From Piscirickettsiaceae bacterium (GTDB lineage Bacteria > Pseudomonadota > Gammaproteobacteria > Nitrosococcales > Methylophagaceae): 64,000 nucleotides of DNA. The stretch is taken from the NCBI GenBank assembly GCA_024685975.1, contig JAIBDZ010000004.1, forward strand, positions 1 through 64,000. The letters are read 5' to 3'. Both the position numbers and the translations under genes were made by a program. Below, piece by piece: positions 18,252-27,811 of this stretch (the stretch's first letter is position 1; every line of letters begins with the position of its first letter). The notes under the pieces were generated by a model. That model was given only the letters and a program-made list of their open reading frames with translations. It was not told the DNA's origin and searched no databases.

Positions 18252-19091
18252 ATGGCAGTTTATGCCATAGGTGATATTCAAGGTTGTTATGACGAGTTGA
18301 TGACATTGCTTGACCTGATTAAATTTGATCCTGCTAAAGATCAAGTTTGGCTGGCGGGCGATTTGATTAACCGTGGGCCAAAATCAGCTGAAGTATTACG
18401 CTTTGCACAATCCTTACCTAACAACGCCATTAAAACGGTCTTGGGTAATCATGAATTACATTTATTGGCCAATGCTTGTGGTGTGACTAAAAAAGCCCAT
18501 TATTTAGATACGCTGTCGGGTATTCTCGATGCTCCTGATCGTGACGCTTTAATTGATTGGTTACGTCATCAGCCTTTATTGCATCATGATGCGCAATTAG
18601 GTTTTACGATGATCCATGCCGGGCTCCCACCTGAATGGACAATTAGTAAAGCCAAAAAACGGGCACAAGAAGTGGAAGCCATGTTGCAAAGCGACGATTG
18701 GGCTGACTACTTTCAACATATGTACGGTAATACACCCGAACGATGGACTAAAAAGTTAGAAGGGTGGGATAGACTGCGCTACATCACAAATTGTTTAACA
18801 CGACTGCGTTATTGTCACAATGACGGCAGACTTGCATTAAAATTTAAAGGGCATCCGTCAGATAGCCCAGAAAATCAACTTCCTTGGTTTGATATGCCGA
18901 ATAGAAAAACAAAAACAGAGCGTATTGTTTTTGGGCATTGGTCAACATTAGGCACAGGACAATATGGTAATGTCTTTTCGCTAGATAGTGGCGCTGTTTG
19001 GGGAGAAAAGCTCACAGCATTACGTCTTGATACCAAACCATATGAATGGTTTGAAATTGAAGCGGAAGACTGTAAGCAATATGCAAACTAA
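18252..19091 (+). CDS. apaH: Symmetrical bis(5'-nucleosyl)-tetraphosphatase
   Basis: ApaH, 279 residues, hydrolyses Ap4A to two ADP and, as established for the family, can remove Np4 caps from RNA. Phosphoesterase motifs are in place: GDIQGCYDEL (residues 7-16), GDLINRGP and GNHELHLL. The C-terminal region with FGHWSTLGTG and SLDSGAVWG completes the metal site. A GGAGG ribosome site precedes ATG 18252. The gene stands alone rather than in the rsmA-apaG-apaH arrangement of enterics. Confidence 0.93.
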   Translation: MAVYAIGDIQGCYDELMTLLDLIKFDPAKDQVWLAGDLINRGPKSAEVLRFAQSLPNNAIKTVLGNHELHLLANACGVTKKAHYLDTLSGILDAPDRDALIDWLRHQPLLHHDAQLGFTMIHAGLPPEWTISKAKKRAQEVEAMLQSDDWADYFQHMYGNTPERWTKKLEGWDRLRYITNCLTRLRYCHNDGRLALKFKGHPSDSPENQLPWFDMPNRKTKTERIVFGHWSTLGTGQYGNVFSLDSGAVWGEKLTALRLDTKPYEWFEIEAEDCKQYAN

Positions 19092-19181
19092 TTTTTCTTG
19101 ATACGAGAAAATGCCGAACTGGGCAAAAAAACGACAAACACAGTACAATACCTAATTTTTCATCGGGATAAATGAGCCATC

Positions 19182-19664
19182 ATGAGTAATATCACAACCT
19201 TTTCGGGTGATTTTTCAGCGCAAGGTATGCGTATCGGTATTGTTGCTGGACGTTTTAATGACTTCATCGTCGATAATTTGATTTCTGGTGCTGTAGATTG
19301 CCTAACGCGACACGGTGCAAGTGAAAGTGATATTGCCATCGCACGTGTCCCAGGTGCAGTAGAAATTCCTTTAGCGGTACAACGTATGGCTAAAACAGAA
19401 CGTTACGACGCCATTATTGCTTTAGGCGCTGTCATTCGTGGCGGGACTCCCCATTTTGATTTCGTTGCTGGCGAATGTTCAAAAGGTGTTGGCCAATTAA
19501 GCTTGCAATATGATATTCCAGTGTCATTTGGTGTTCTAACGGTTGATACAATCGAACAAGCGATCGAACGTGCAGGCACAAAAGCAGGTAATAAAGGCGC
19601 GGAAGCTGCGATGGGCACCATTGAGATGGTTAATGTGTTACGTCAAATTGAGAGCGCACAATAA
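19182..19664 (+). CDS. ribH: 6,7-dimethyl-8-ribityllumazine synthase
   Basis: RibH, 160 residues, condenses the ribityl uracil intermediate with dihydroxybutanone phosphate in the penultimate step of riboflavin synthesis. The active-site segment [17 protein letters not shown] (about residues 82-98) contains the catalytic histidine. It is followed at once by nusB (ATG directly after the stop), the common ribH-nusB arrangement. No FMN riboswitch is visible in the 90-base gap upstream. Confidence 0.94.
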   Translation: MSNITTFSGDFSAQGMRIGIVAGRFNDFIVDNLISGAVDCLTRHGASESDIAIARVPGAVEIPLAVQRMAKTERYDAIIALGAVIRGGTPHFDFVAGECSKGVGQLSLQYDIPVSFGVLTVDTIEQAIERAGTKAGNKGAEAAMGTIEMVNVLRQIESAQ

Positions 19665-20120
19665 ATGTCATCAGCGTTACCTCGCTCTCATGCAAGAAGA
19701 GCTGCCGTTCAAGCGCTTTACCACGCTTTAGTGAACGAAGAGAAGTTGGTCTTAAAAGACACGCTTGATTTTGTCTCTGCTGAAAACTCAGAAAAAATGG
19801 ACCAAAAATATTTTCTAGAATTAGTGCAAGGTGTGTCTGAAAATATGGCTGATTTGGATGTGGAATTATCACATGCCATCGACCGTTCATTATCTGCTGT
19901 CGATCCTGTTGAAAGTTCTGTATTGCGGTTGGCTGTATATGAGTTTAAGCACCGTCCAGACATTCCTTACCGAGTGATTTTAAATGAGGCGGTTGAACTA
20001 GCCAAAGCATTTGGCGGTGAAAAAGGACATAAATACGTCAATGGTGTGCTCGATAAAATGGGCGCGAAATTACGCGACGTTGAATACCAAGCCGTCAAAA
20101 ATAAAAAAGCCAAAAAATAG
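19665..20120 (+). CDS. nusB: Transcription antitermination factor NusB
   Basis: NusB, 151 residues, all-helical RNA-binding factor that acts with NusE (S10) at boxA of rRNA operons. The N-terminus SHARRAAVQALYHALV and the C-terminal ILNEAVELAKAFGGEKGHKYVNGVLDK are the family signatures. It starts immediately after ribH and ends 12 bases before thiL. Confidence 0.94.
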   Translation: MSSALPRSHARRAAVQALYHALVNEEKLVLKDTLDFVSAENSEKMDQKYFLELVQGVSENMADLDVELSHAIDRSLSAVDPVESSVLRLAVYEFKHRPDIPYRVILNEAVELAKAFGGEKGHKYVNGVLDKMGAKLRDVEYQAVKNKKAKK

Positions 20121-20132
20121 TTGTGACCACAG

Positions 20133-21095
20133 ATGTCTACGATATCTGAGTTTGAGCTGATCAAGCAGTACTTTGATGAAATAACGATTGCTAGCCACTT
20201 TGTTGAGTTAGGCATTGGTGACGATTGTGCTTTATTGCGTTGTCCAACAGATAAGCAGCTTGCGGTATCGGTTGATACATTGGTCGCTGGTGTTCACTTT
20301 TTTCCTGATGTTGCACCTGATCGCTTGGGTTATAAATGTCTGGCCGTCAATTTAAGTGACTTGGCTGCAATGGGGGCAACACCGGCTTGGTTTACTTTAG
20401 CCATCACTTTACCTGAAGCCAATGCCGGATGGCTTGCCAGTTTTACGCAAGGGTTGGCCGAAGCCGCTAAACGCTATGATATTCCTCTCGTTGGTGGCGA
20501 TACGACCAAAGGGCCGTTGAGCATTACTATTCAAGTACATGGTTTTATTGAGCACGGTCAGGCTTTAAGAAGAGACCAAGCCAAAGTCGGTGATAGTATT
20601 TATGTTTCGGGTACGTTGGGTGATGCTGGCGCTGGGCTTGCTATCAAACAGTCTGAGGCCACGTCATTATCATCTGACCAAGATTATCTGATAGAGCGGT
20701 TAGAGTGCCCAACTCCTCGACTATCAATTGGACAAGACTTATTAGGTATAGCGAATGCGGCCATTGATATATCTGATGGTTTAATAGCTGACTTAGGTCA
20801 TATCTTAACGGCAAGCAAAGTCGGAGCAGAACTGAAACTCGGGTCTTTGCCGATCAGTCCTGCATTATCGCGTTATGCTGACAGCGTCGACGTTCAATCT
20901 CAGTTTGCGCTCTATTCTGGCGATGATTATGAACTATGTTTTACGGTTTCTGCCGAAAAAACCGCTATGCTGAGTGATGACTTGTTAAAACAATGTCAGA
21001 AAGTTGGGCAGATCACATCAGGCCAAGGTGTTCGTCTTATGCAGCATGGCCAACCAATTGAACTTGAAGGACGTAGTTATGACCACTTCCAATAA
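20133..21095 (+). CDS. thiL: Thiamine-monophosphate kinase
   Basis: ThiL, 320 residues, phosphorylates thiamine phosphate to thiamine diphosphate. AIR-synthase-like fold motifs: GIGDDCALL (N-terminal), SVDTLVAGVHFFPD, NLSDLAAMGATP, GGDTTKGPLSIT and the later DISDGLIADL. It is in the ribH-nusB-thiL-pgpA operon and overlaps pgpA by 17 bases. Confidence 0.93.
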   Translation: MSTISEFELIKQYFDEITIASHFVELGIGDDCALLRCPTDKQLAVSVDTLVAGVHFFPDVAPDRLGYKCLAVNLSDLAAMGATPAWFTLAITLPEANAGWLASFTQGLAEAAKRYDIPLVGGDTTKGPLSITIQVHGFIEHGQALRRDQAKVGDSIYVSGTLGDAGAGLAIKQSEATSLSSDQDYLIERLECPTPRLSIGQDLLGIANAAIDISDGLIADLGHILTASKVGAELKLGSLPISPALSRYADSVDVQSQFALYSGDDYELCFTVSAEKTAMLSDDLLKQCQKVGQITSGQGVRLMQHGQPIELEGRSYDHFQ

Positions 21096-21567
21096 AATGC
21101 CTAGTTTTAGTGACTTAATAAGGCGACCTGTGTGTTTTTTAGGGTTAGGATTTGGTTCTGGTCTAGCACCTAAAGCACCAGGTACATTTGGCACGCTGGC
21201 GGCGATTCCTATTTACCTACTCATGCAACCTTTATCATTAACCTATTATCTGATCATCACGATAGTTGCTTTTTTGGTCGGTATTGTGATTTGTCAGCAA
21301 TCAGCGGATTGGTTAGGAAAAGATGATCCATCTGCAGTAGTCTGGGATGAAATAGTGGGTTATTTGATTACTATGATAGCGGCACCTGCAGGCTTATTAT
21401 GGTTATTCATTGGTTTTGTATTATTCCGATTTTTTGATATCGCTAAACCATGGCCAGTGAATTGGGCTGATCAAAAACTGCATGGTGGTTTTGGCATTAT
21501 GGTTGATGATGTGATTGCGGGCTTTATGGCGCTTGCCTGTATGCAGTTATTGCATTTTATTATCTAA
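21079..21567 (+). CDS. pgpA: Phosphatidylglycerophosphatase A
   Basis: PgpA, about 162 residues, an inner-membrane phosphatase that makes phosphatidylglycerol. The family motifs GFGSGLAPKAPGTFGTLAAIP and VVWDEIVGYLITM, and several membrane segments, are visible. The frame is open upstream to 21004, but ATG 21079, inside the end of thiL, gives the usual N-terminus. Its stop codon overlaps that of the convergent fimT-like gene by 4 bases, with no terminator between them. Confidence 0.9.
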   Translation: MTTSNKMPSFSDLIRRPVCFLGLGFGSGLAPKAPGTFGTLAAIPIYLLMQPLSLTYYLIITIVAFLVGIVICQQSADWLGKDDPSAVVWDEIVGYLITMIAAPAGLLWLFIGFVLFRFFDIAKPWPVNWADQKLHGGFGIMVDDVIAGFMALACMQLLHFII

Positions 21568-22097
21568 TGAATACACGATTGTGCGGATAGATCTGTTTCA
21601 GTCGCTTTTCTAGCCCTACCAGAAATAGACACAATTAAGCCTTTTTTTGTTTCAACGTTGGTTTGGTGACAAAATAGAAAGGTACCGTTTGAAGCACCAA
21701 CAGCAATGCCATTAGGATGGTAAGCGATACGGGTTCTGGCACCAAAACTAAGGGTAATGTCGGGCAAGGTTTGTTGAGTTTGTATTATCGACTCGTTGGG
21801 ATCAATATTATTATCTTCATCATTATCGACAAAAATAACCCAACCTAGATGCCATTGTTGGCTTTCATTCGTACAAGAAGCGGCATCACTACTTTGGCAA
21901 ATCGTAACACGCTGTCGACGTTTAATGGCTTCGCTACGAGTGAGTGCTATTGCCGTCAATAAATGGTTATAATGCGTGGCGAGCCTATTCTCAACCATAA
22001 CGGCACTCAAGCTAGGCAGCGAAATGGTGATGATAATGCTTAAAATAAAAAGGGTAATAATCAGTTCAAATAAGGTAAATCCTTTTACCTTGTCCAT
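21564..22097 (-). CDS. FimT/GspH-like pseudopilin
   Basis: A 177-residue type IV pilin-like protein with a prepilin peptidase site (KG|FTLFELIITLF, residues 5-16, Glu at +5) and the GspH/FimT segment IALTRSEAIKRRQRVTIC. The C-terminal tail carries SGRARK, the GRxR pattern reported for DNA-binding FimT of competence pili. It follows the fimU-pilVWXY1Y2E genes on the same strand, 52 bases after pilE, so it is probably the last gene of that operon and a second FimT-type pseudopilin. Confidence 0.8.
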   Translation of the reverse strand: MDKVKGFTLFELIITLFILSIIITISLPSLSAVMVENRLATHYNHLLTAIALTRSEAIKRRQRVTICQSSDAASCTNESQQWHLGWVIFVDNDEDNNIDPNESIIQTQQTLPDITLSFGARTRIAYHPNGIAVGASNGTFLFCHQTNVETKKGLIVSISGRARKATETDLSAQSCIH

Positions 22098-22148
22098 ATC
22101 AATATCCTTATCAGTTGTATCAGCCTCCTGCTGATTTTGAATGTTTAC

Positions 22149-22553
22149 TTATTGCCAACAATCACCTAATGCAGCGCCTGTTTGCCCCGTGTTAGTTAAA
22201 GTCATTGTTCCGCAGGGATCATTGGTTTGATCGCCTTGAGGTATAGATCTTAAAGTATAAGATGTTGCAGTTCGAGCTGGGTTAAAGTCGATCTGATAAA
22301 AAGCCGTATTAGTTCGAGGCGATTGAGTAAAAGGTAAAACGGCCGTTGTATAGTTACTATTTTCGGTAAAAGATCTTTCCATAAAGCTAGCTAATTCAAC
22401 TAAGTCAGCTTGAGCATCTGCCCGTCGAGCCTTGCGGACACTATCTAGATAACTGGGGTAAGCAATAGCAGTTAAGATAGCAATGATGACAACGACAATC
22501 ATGAGTTCTATTAAAGTGAAGCCTGCTGAACGTGCATAAAATCGTTTATTCAT
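22149..22553 (-). CDS. pilE: Type IV pilus minor pilin PilE
   Basis: A 134-residue pilin with a short leader ending in AG|FTLIELMIVVVIIAILTAIAYPSYLDSVRKARRADAQ-like sequence (leader about residues 1-11). The pilin C-terminal disulfide candidates are DPCG and GDCW. By synteny with Pseudomonas (fimU...pilY2-pilE) it is the minor pilin PilE rather than the major subunit. The open frame begins at 22601, but ATG 22553, inside the end of pilY2, gives a normal leader. Confidence 0.85.
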   Translation of the reverse strand: MNKRFYARSAGFTLIELMIVVVIIAILTAIAYPSYLDSVRKARRADAQADLVELASFMERSFTENSNYTTAVLPFTQSPRTNTAFYQIDFNPARTATSYTLRSIPQGDQTNDPCGTMTLTNTGQTGAALGDCWQ

Positions 22554-22845
22554 CTTCTGTCCAAATTTTTGTAATACGAGGCGTGGATTCACCAGTATCA
22601 CTTTCAGTGTTAAAGTGAACTAACATGCCTTTTTCAAGAGTGGTATCTGATGAAGCCGTTAATAAGTATCGCGTGCCATTAATATTAATGTACTCTGCAT
22701 TAGTATCAATATGAGTGATCTTGCCACTATTATCAAAGCGTGTATTTGTCACACTTTGTGCTTGATAATTGCTAGGTTCATATACAGTCATCGCATAACT
22801 AGGCATTACTATCATTATTAGTATGCTAAAAAATAATATTCTCAT
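22546..22845 (-). CDS. pilY2: PilY2-like small exported protein
   Basis: A 99-residue protein with a signal peptide (RILFFSILIMIVMPSYA) and a beta-rich remainder (SGKITHIDTNAEYININGTRYLL). The sequence is too small and divergent to identify by motif. Its place between pilY1 and pilE, and its size, match pilY2 of Pseudomonas, a protein of unclear role in pilus assembly. It overlaps pilE by 8 bases and starts 9 bases after the pilY1 stop. Confidence 0.7.
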   Translation of the reverse strand: MRILFFSILIMIVMPSYAMTVYEPSNYQAQSVTNTRFDNSGKITHIDTNAEYININGTRYLLTASSDTTLEKGMLVHFNTESDTGESTPRITKIWTEDE

Positions 22846-22854
22846 TACGTTTTC

Positions 22855-25800
22855 CTATCGTAGTTCTTTCCAAGTAAGGCGACCTGAATAATCTCCCCCG
22901 ACACTTTCAAGTTCAACTTCTAAGGTACCTGTACTATTAGCATTGATCTTAATTTCTTGATCTGGGCTATTAGGATCATAGGTGACAGTCGGAGTAGAAA
23001 TCATACCATCATCTGTTTTAACGCCGCTAACGGGCACACTGATAGTGATATCTGTACCGCTAGAGTCTGTATAAGTGACAGAAATATAATCATTTTCATC
23101 TATGATACCGTCATTGTTGGTATCAAAAGGAGACTCATCCAACCTTCCACCAGTAAGGTAATCTAACTCCATTAACCAACTTGTTCCACCGGCAACACAT
23201 TGTGCTGTCGATGGTATTCTGGTTGCGAAGACAAATCGCCCCGAACGCAAAAGCGGGTTAACATCGACACGCTCACCCGTGGTGGGTAAATCGATATACC
23301 AGCCGCGGTAAGTGTCATAATCTACATCGTATTGGGATGTGATTCTGAATGTATTTGTTTCACCATTTTCAGTGACTGTTTCTTCAGCTAAAACGGTTTG
23401 TTCAACAAGATCGCTTCTTGTGGCTGTTGATGATGTGACGCCATCATCCCAGATGCCATAAAAAGATTGTACTGAGGAGGTGCCGATGTCACTTAACTCG
23501 ACATATTTTCCTGTACCAACACCAATCATATAACCATCACCAGGTGATTTTGTTACCAAAGGAGCCGTTGTAATAGATTGCTGAGCTGCTGCGGTGAACA
23601 GTTTGGTCATATTACTAGCATTTGTCCAGCTATTCACCGTGCTTGAACTGACGTCAAACTTCCATAAGTTGCCTTCTAAGTCGCCCGCGTAAATGACATC
23701 GACATTGCCATCATTGTCGGTATCGTATGGCATGGGTGTGGCTAAACCATTTGGTGTAGTTGTACTGCCCACTCCGGTATCAATTTTTACATAATCGGTT
23801 GTACTTGCATCAACGGTCCATGTGCCATCGAGCCCTTTTTCTATAAATAAAATAAATAAAACGGCGTGACCAGTTGTACTGGCATGACCATCAGCTTCAG
23901 TATTGTTATAGCCATTACCAATAATGAGCGCCCATTCATCATTTGCCATTCGAGCGATTTGTGCTGACTGACCTGTAGCTGTTCGTCTGACAGGATCGAA
24001 AAAGGTATATCCTAAGTCAGCATCATCTTCGTCAGTAAACTCCCATAGAACGATATTAGCTGCATTGGCTTCATCAAAAACAGTAGAGTTCGGGCCGACA
24101 ACAGAGCCGCCAGAAGTGGGACTGGTGATGTCGAGTGCATAGATACCTTGACCACCGGCACCAAGCCCACCGGCCAAGATTGTTTTCCAACCATTCACAT
24201 CAGCGTCTGCAAAGGCTGGTGTTGTATCAACGAAATAGCGATGGGGTAGAGTTGAATTACCGTACCCAATTGCCGTTAGTTCATTTAAGTGTGGTGAGAC
24301 AGATTTAGGGATGTAAGCTAATACCTCATCACCTTTACTGGATGCAGTGGACGCATCAAATCCATGCAGCATACCATCATTGGCACCGACATAAATAATA
24401 GGTTTTCGGCTTGATTTGCTTGATGCAAAAGCAGAATAACCGCTCATTATCACATCATTATATCCAGCTGAAGGTGGGCCGACATATGCTGGTGCTGAGT
24501 GGACAATATCACCAAGTTTGCCATTTCGGTCTGCCCGCAACAAAGCTGCTGATAAATTACCATCACCACCACGTAAGAAGTGGGTTCTATCTGCACCAAT
24601 TCCGTCAGGGATTGCTGTGACAGGTTCAGTGTTAAGCATATCTTTTAAAGTGGTGTCTGTTTGCGCATTAATATTTGTCCACCTGAATGGCATACCATCA
24701 TTTGTATCACGATTATAGGTGAGAATAACGCGGTCATCTTGGTCAATAGATTTTAATTCATCAGCGGCATCCCATTCATTGGTTAAGCTGATGCTACCTG
24801 AAGTTGAAATTGATCTTGCTAATAACTGTCCACTCCAGTCACCACTATTAAAACGAGCCTGATAAACAAGACTGTTTGCTGATAATGACGTTGAGTTCGT
24901 TGCCGCAGAAGATGAGGCACCTGTTTTTTCTAGAATGTCTGAGAAAATGGCATCAAAAGTGGCTTGAAGAGTGACTGGATCATCAGCAAGGTAAGCGGTA
25001 TCTGTTCCGCCGGCTGAAGCGATACTATCTAATGCGGTAGGGTCTGTGCCAAAAGGCAAGGCAAAACCAATAGTATAGGTTTCAACATCAATAGCATGGA
25101 GCGCTTCTGCCGCGGTGGCTACTGCTGCAAGTGCTGTCGTTGGATTGGTTGTAACATTACCATTTTGATCGGTAGATGGTAGACCGTCAGTTAAGAGGGC
25201 AATAAAGTTTTTATCACAGGATTCAGGAACTGCACTGACGGGGCCGCCTTCATCAGAAGGTAATGCCGTATTGTCAAAATAATCTAGGGCGGTATAAAGC
25301 GTGCCTTCTAATGGTGTTAAACCTGCATTTTGTAATGGAAGAGTAGGATCTGTTGGACCATTAGTCACCCATTGTGATGGCGCTAGTTTAAGGTTGAGAG
25401 CGGCAGCTTGCGCCGCATCTAACTCTTCGATAGGTGTATGAAGGTAACCACGGCCTGGTGAGCTATTGGAAAACCAAGTACGACTGACCCAGTTCCATGT
25501 CAAAAATGTACCGAAATCGAGTAAGTTTTGAGCTAAATCACTATCTGTTGGTGAAAAAGCACCGCCAAAGGCGTAGCTGGTAAAGCCAGCATTTGTTTCG
25601 CTTGTAGAATTACCCCAATTGGGGACTGTATCGCTAGTAGTGAGTTTGTTTCTAAAGCAACGGTAACTATCCCAAGGGCCTGCTGGATAGGTTTCACTTC
25701 CATTATCAAAATCAGCGGTAGTAGTGTAGCAATAGCGATCGGATTGATTGGAAGATGCGTAGAACGGTAAGGCAATATTGTAATAAATAAAGTTACCTGG

Positions 25801-26229
25801 ACTTGATAAATTCGGTGTACGGAAACGTTTCGTTGTTGAATCACGGTCGCCAGTATAACTTGGGTCATAATTGGCTGGATCAAAGCTCGCATCATAAGGC
25901 GAGTTATGTAAATGTCTTAACGACACTCCTGATTGCTGGTACGCCATTAACCCCATATTGATTTTACCGGTGTATTCGGTAATGAGATCGCTCACGGCAT
26001 TTCGAGCTATTTCAGACTTACTGTTAGGATCAGTCCCACCAACAGCGGAACCATTTGCTGATTCGTCCATACTATTTGAGTTATCCATGATAACCAAAAC
26101 ATTGGCTTTTTGTTTGTTGGTTAAAAATAGCGGTGAGTGATGAATAATGAGTTCAGCGGCATGGGCGACAGCGTTGTATGATAACGCTGAAGCAATCAGT
26201 AAAGGTAAAATAATATGTTTGTTATTCAT
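22855..26229 (-). CDS. pilY1: Type IV pilus tip-associated adhesin/biogenesis protein PilY1
   Basis: A 1124-residue exported protein. After the signal peptide comes a von Willebrand A-like domain with a MIDAS motif DNSNS (in VIMDNSNSMDES, about residue 50), spanning to about 440. The C-terminal half is a PilY1 beta-propeller (from about 600: GDIVHSAPAYVG, YVGANDGMLHGFDA). It includes a calcium loop DTDNDGNVD near residue 840 and a second EF-hand-like DTNNDGIIDEND near the C-terminus. PilY1 sits at the pilus tip, promotes pilus extension and surface sensing, and binds calcium in known homologues. It is part of the minor-pilin operon. Confidence 0.93.
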   Translation of the reverse strand: MNNKHIILPLLIASALSYNAVAHAAELIIHHSPLFLTNKQKANVLVIMDNSNSMDESANGSAVGGTDPNSKSEIARNAVSDLITEYTGKINMGLMAYQQSGVSLRHLHNSPYDASFDPANYDPSYTGDRDSTTKRFRTPNLSSPGNFIYYNIALPFYASSNQSDRYCYTTTADFDNGSETYPAGPWDSYRCFRNKLTTSDTVPNWGNSTSETNAGFTSYAFGGAFSPTDSDLAQNLLDFGTFLTWNWVSRTWFSNSSPGRGYLHTPIEELDAAQAAALNLKLAPSQWVTNGPTDPTLPLQNAGLTPLEGTLYTALDYFDNTALPSDEGGPVSAVPESCDKNFIALLTDGLPSTDQNGNVTTNPTTALAAVATAAEALHAIDVETYTIGFALPFGTDPTALDSIASAGGTDTAYLADDPVTLQATFDAIFSDILEKTGASSSAATNSTSLSANSLVYQARFNSGDWSGQLLARSISTSGSISLTNEWDAADELKSIDQDDRVILTYNRDTNDGMPFRWTNINAQTDTTLKDMLNTEPVTAIPDGIGADRTHFLRGGDGNLSAALLRADRNGKLGDIVHSAPAYVGPPSAGYNDVIMSGYSAFASSKSSRKPIIYVGANDGMLHGFDASTASSKGDEVLAYIPKSVSPHLNELTAIGYGNSTLPHRYFVDTTPAFADADVNGWKTILAGGLGAGGQGIYALDITSPTSGGSVVGPNSTVFDEANAANIVLWEFTDEDDADLGYTFFDPVRRTATGQSAQIARMANDEWALIIGNGYNNTEADGHASTTGHAVLFILFIEKGLDGTWTVDASTTDYVKIDTGVGSTTTPNGLATPMPYDTDNDGNVDVIYAGDLEGNLWKFDVSSSTVNSWTNASNMTKLFTAAAQQSITTAPLVTKSPGDGYMIGVGTGKYVELSDIGTSSVQSFYGIWDDGVTSSTATRSDLVEQTVLAEETVTENGETNTFRITSQYDVDYDTYRGWYIDLPTTGERVDVNPLLRSGRFVFATRIPSTAQCVAGGTSWLMELDYLTGGRLDESPFDTNNDGIIDENDYISVTYTDSSGTDITISVPVSGVKTDDGMISTPTVTYDPNSPDQEIKINANSTGTLEVELESVGGDYSGRLTWKELR

Positions 26230-26251
26230 AGCGCTATTCCTACAAAATAGG

Positions 26252-26800
26252 TTATCGAGATGTCGCTTTATATGTTTCTTCTAAGATGGTCGTTGTGTTG
26301 ACATCTGAACCATAGCCAACAGCGATAATGGTGAATAAAACGCTCGGCCCATCTTCACCGGGAGTTTGTACTTCTCGTGCTGAAATAAGGTATTCAGGTT
26401 GTTGAGCTACTTTTTCTAAGTCATCAACGCCGCTTGCACTACCGTACGATACCGTACGTGTCAGAGGTGCAGGATCATCAGCAATATTGATAGGAGCTAG
26501 ACTATAACAATATCCTGCAGTGGTTGTGGTCGCACAGTCACCGTCTAAGTTAGAGAAGTTAATACCCCCAGCACCAACACTGATAAACTCTGCTTGAATA
26601 GCAGCTTCAATATCTGCTTCTGCATCACGTAATGCTGCTTCTGCAGCTTGGAATGAGAGATTTTTATCACGGTCATTTCCGACCATTTTTTCTTCTAAAC
26701 CGGTGACACGCATTCCTGTGACGGCAATAAGCGTTAATAACACCAACATCACTAAACTAATAACTAGTGCAATACCCGATTCTTTTTTAATTGTTGTCAT
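26252..26800 (-). CDS. pilX: Type IV pilus minor pilin PilX
   Basis: A 182-residue protein with N-terminus KKESGIALVISLVMLVLLTLIAVTG. This is the PilX pattern in which the usual GFTLIE is replaced by a G|IALV start with a long hydrophobic helix. The family follow-on NLSFQAAEAALRDAE is present. PilX primes pilus assembly with the other minor pilins and PilY1. It lies between pilW and pilY1, with gaps of 9 and 22 bases. Confidence 0.87.
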   Translation of the reverse strand: MTTIKKESGIALVISLVMLVLLTLIAVTGMRVTGLEEKMVGNDRDKNLSFQAAEAALRDAEADIEAAIQAEFISVGAGGINFSNLDGDCATTTTAGYCYSLAPINIADDPAPLTRTVSYGSASGVDDLEKVAQQPEYLISAREVQTPGEDGPSVLFTIIAVGYGSDVNTTTILEETYKATSR

Positions 26801-26809
26801 AACGGAGTC

Positions 26810-27811
26810 CTAATCTAATCGATTACGTAAACCAATCGTGGAAGTAAAGACACGCCGTATTCTGCGATCGGCGGTAACTAAATCATCGTCAAAAACGGGG
26901 TCGGTATAGACGCGGGGAGCTGAAATTAAATTGTCTTCTAAAGAACGCACAACAATGGCAACTCGTACACTGACGACGTTCCCCATATTGACTACATCAT
27001 CGGCATCGCGATAGGTATTGGCTATTCCATCAGGGGTAGGATCAGTATCTTCGCCATAGAGAACTTGTAAATTTTCAACACCTTCGACCAGTTCTTGTCG
27101 ATCGCCGCCATTGAGTGTTCTAAATAGGCTGGGCTCGCCACTGGTGCCGACATCAACGGAATAGGTGACAAATTTTAACGGGTATACAAAGGCTTCATCT
27201 TGTTTATAGGCTTTACTAAAGCTGCCATCACTATTACCAATATCCTGAACTGTTGCAGGCTCAACTTGGTGTTTTAGTTCAGTTGAGGAGTTATTCACAT
27301 TTTGAAAAATATCGCCATTAAAGCAATCTGAAACCATCGCTAAGCTTTTATCCGTGAATAAGCCGTTATTTAAGACCACAAGATCAGCTGTTTTTGAGAG
27401 CATATCAGCAGCTAAAGAAACCGCATTATTAGCCACACCGCGTACAGTAATAGTATCAGCTGCGTCATTCACGTCAGCATTTGTGCCGTCTAATGGGACG
27501 GTAAAGTCATCATAAATGGTCACACCGCCGTTATCTGGATTGAGGTTACTGCTCAAATCGGCATATTGGTTTGCTTTCCTTTCAGTAGGTAAACAGCCCC
27601 AATAATCAGCCATGCGAATATCTTGGGTAAGAAAATGCATGGCAAAACGGCCATTTTCTTGTACACGCGATAAGTTATCTTGCACGCGATAATTTTCTTT
27701 ACTGCTGGTAAAGAGCTGAATTAGGCCTCCGACTAAGAATAAACCGATGACAATCGCCACCATCAGTTCAATTAGGGATAAACCTTGTTGTTTTTTTAAC
27801 ATTGCGGTCAT
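26810..27811 (-). CDS. pilW: Type IV pilus minor pilin PilW
   Basis: A 333-residue minor pilin with a processing site KKQQG|LSLIELMVAIVIGLFLVGGL and the PilW segment VQDNLSRVQENGRFAMHFLTQDIRMA. The globular part is long, as usual for PilW. It overlaps pilV by 4 bases (ATGA). Confidence 0.9.
   Translation of the reverse strand: MTAMLKKQQGLSLIELMVAIVIGLFLVGGLIQLFTSSKENYRVQDNLSRVQENGRFAMHFLTQDIRMADYWGCLPTERKANQYADLSSNLNPDNGGVTIYDDFTVPLDGTNADVNDAADTITVRGVANNAVSLAADMLSKTADLVVLNNGLFTDKSLAMVSDCFNGDIFQNVNNSSTELKHQVEPATVQDIGNSDGSFSKAYKQDEAFVYPLKFVTYSVDVGTSGEPSLFRTLNGGDRQELVEGVENLQVLYGEDTDPTPDGIANTYRDADDVVNMGNVVSVRVAIVVRSLEDNLISAPRVYTDPVFDDDLVTADRRIRRVFTSTIGLRNRLD

Noticed and set aside
19092-19181. 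Possible FMN riboswitch before ribH
   Set aside because: The conserved RFN-element blocks (AGGG..., GATTCAG..., CCGAC...) are not present; only a weak TTTTCT/AGAAAA repeat is seen.
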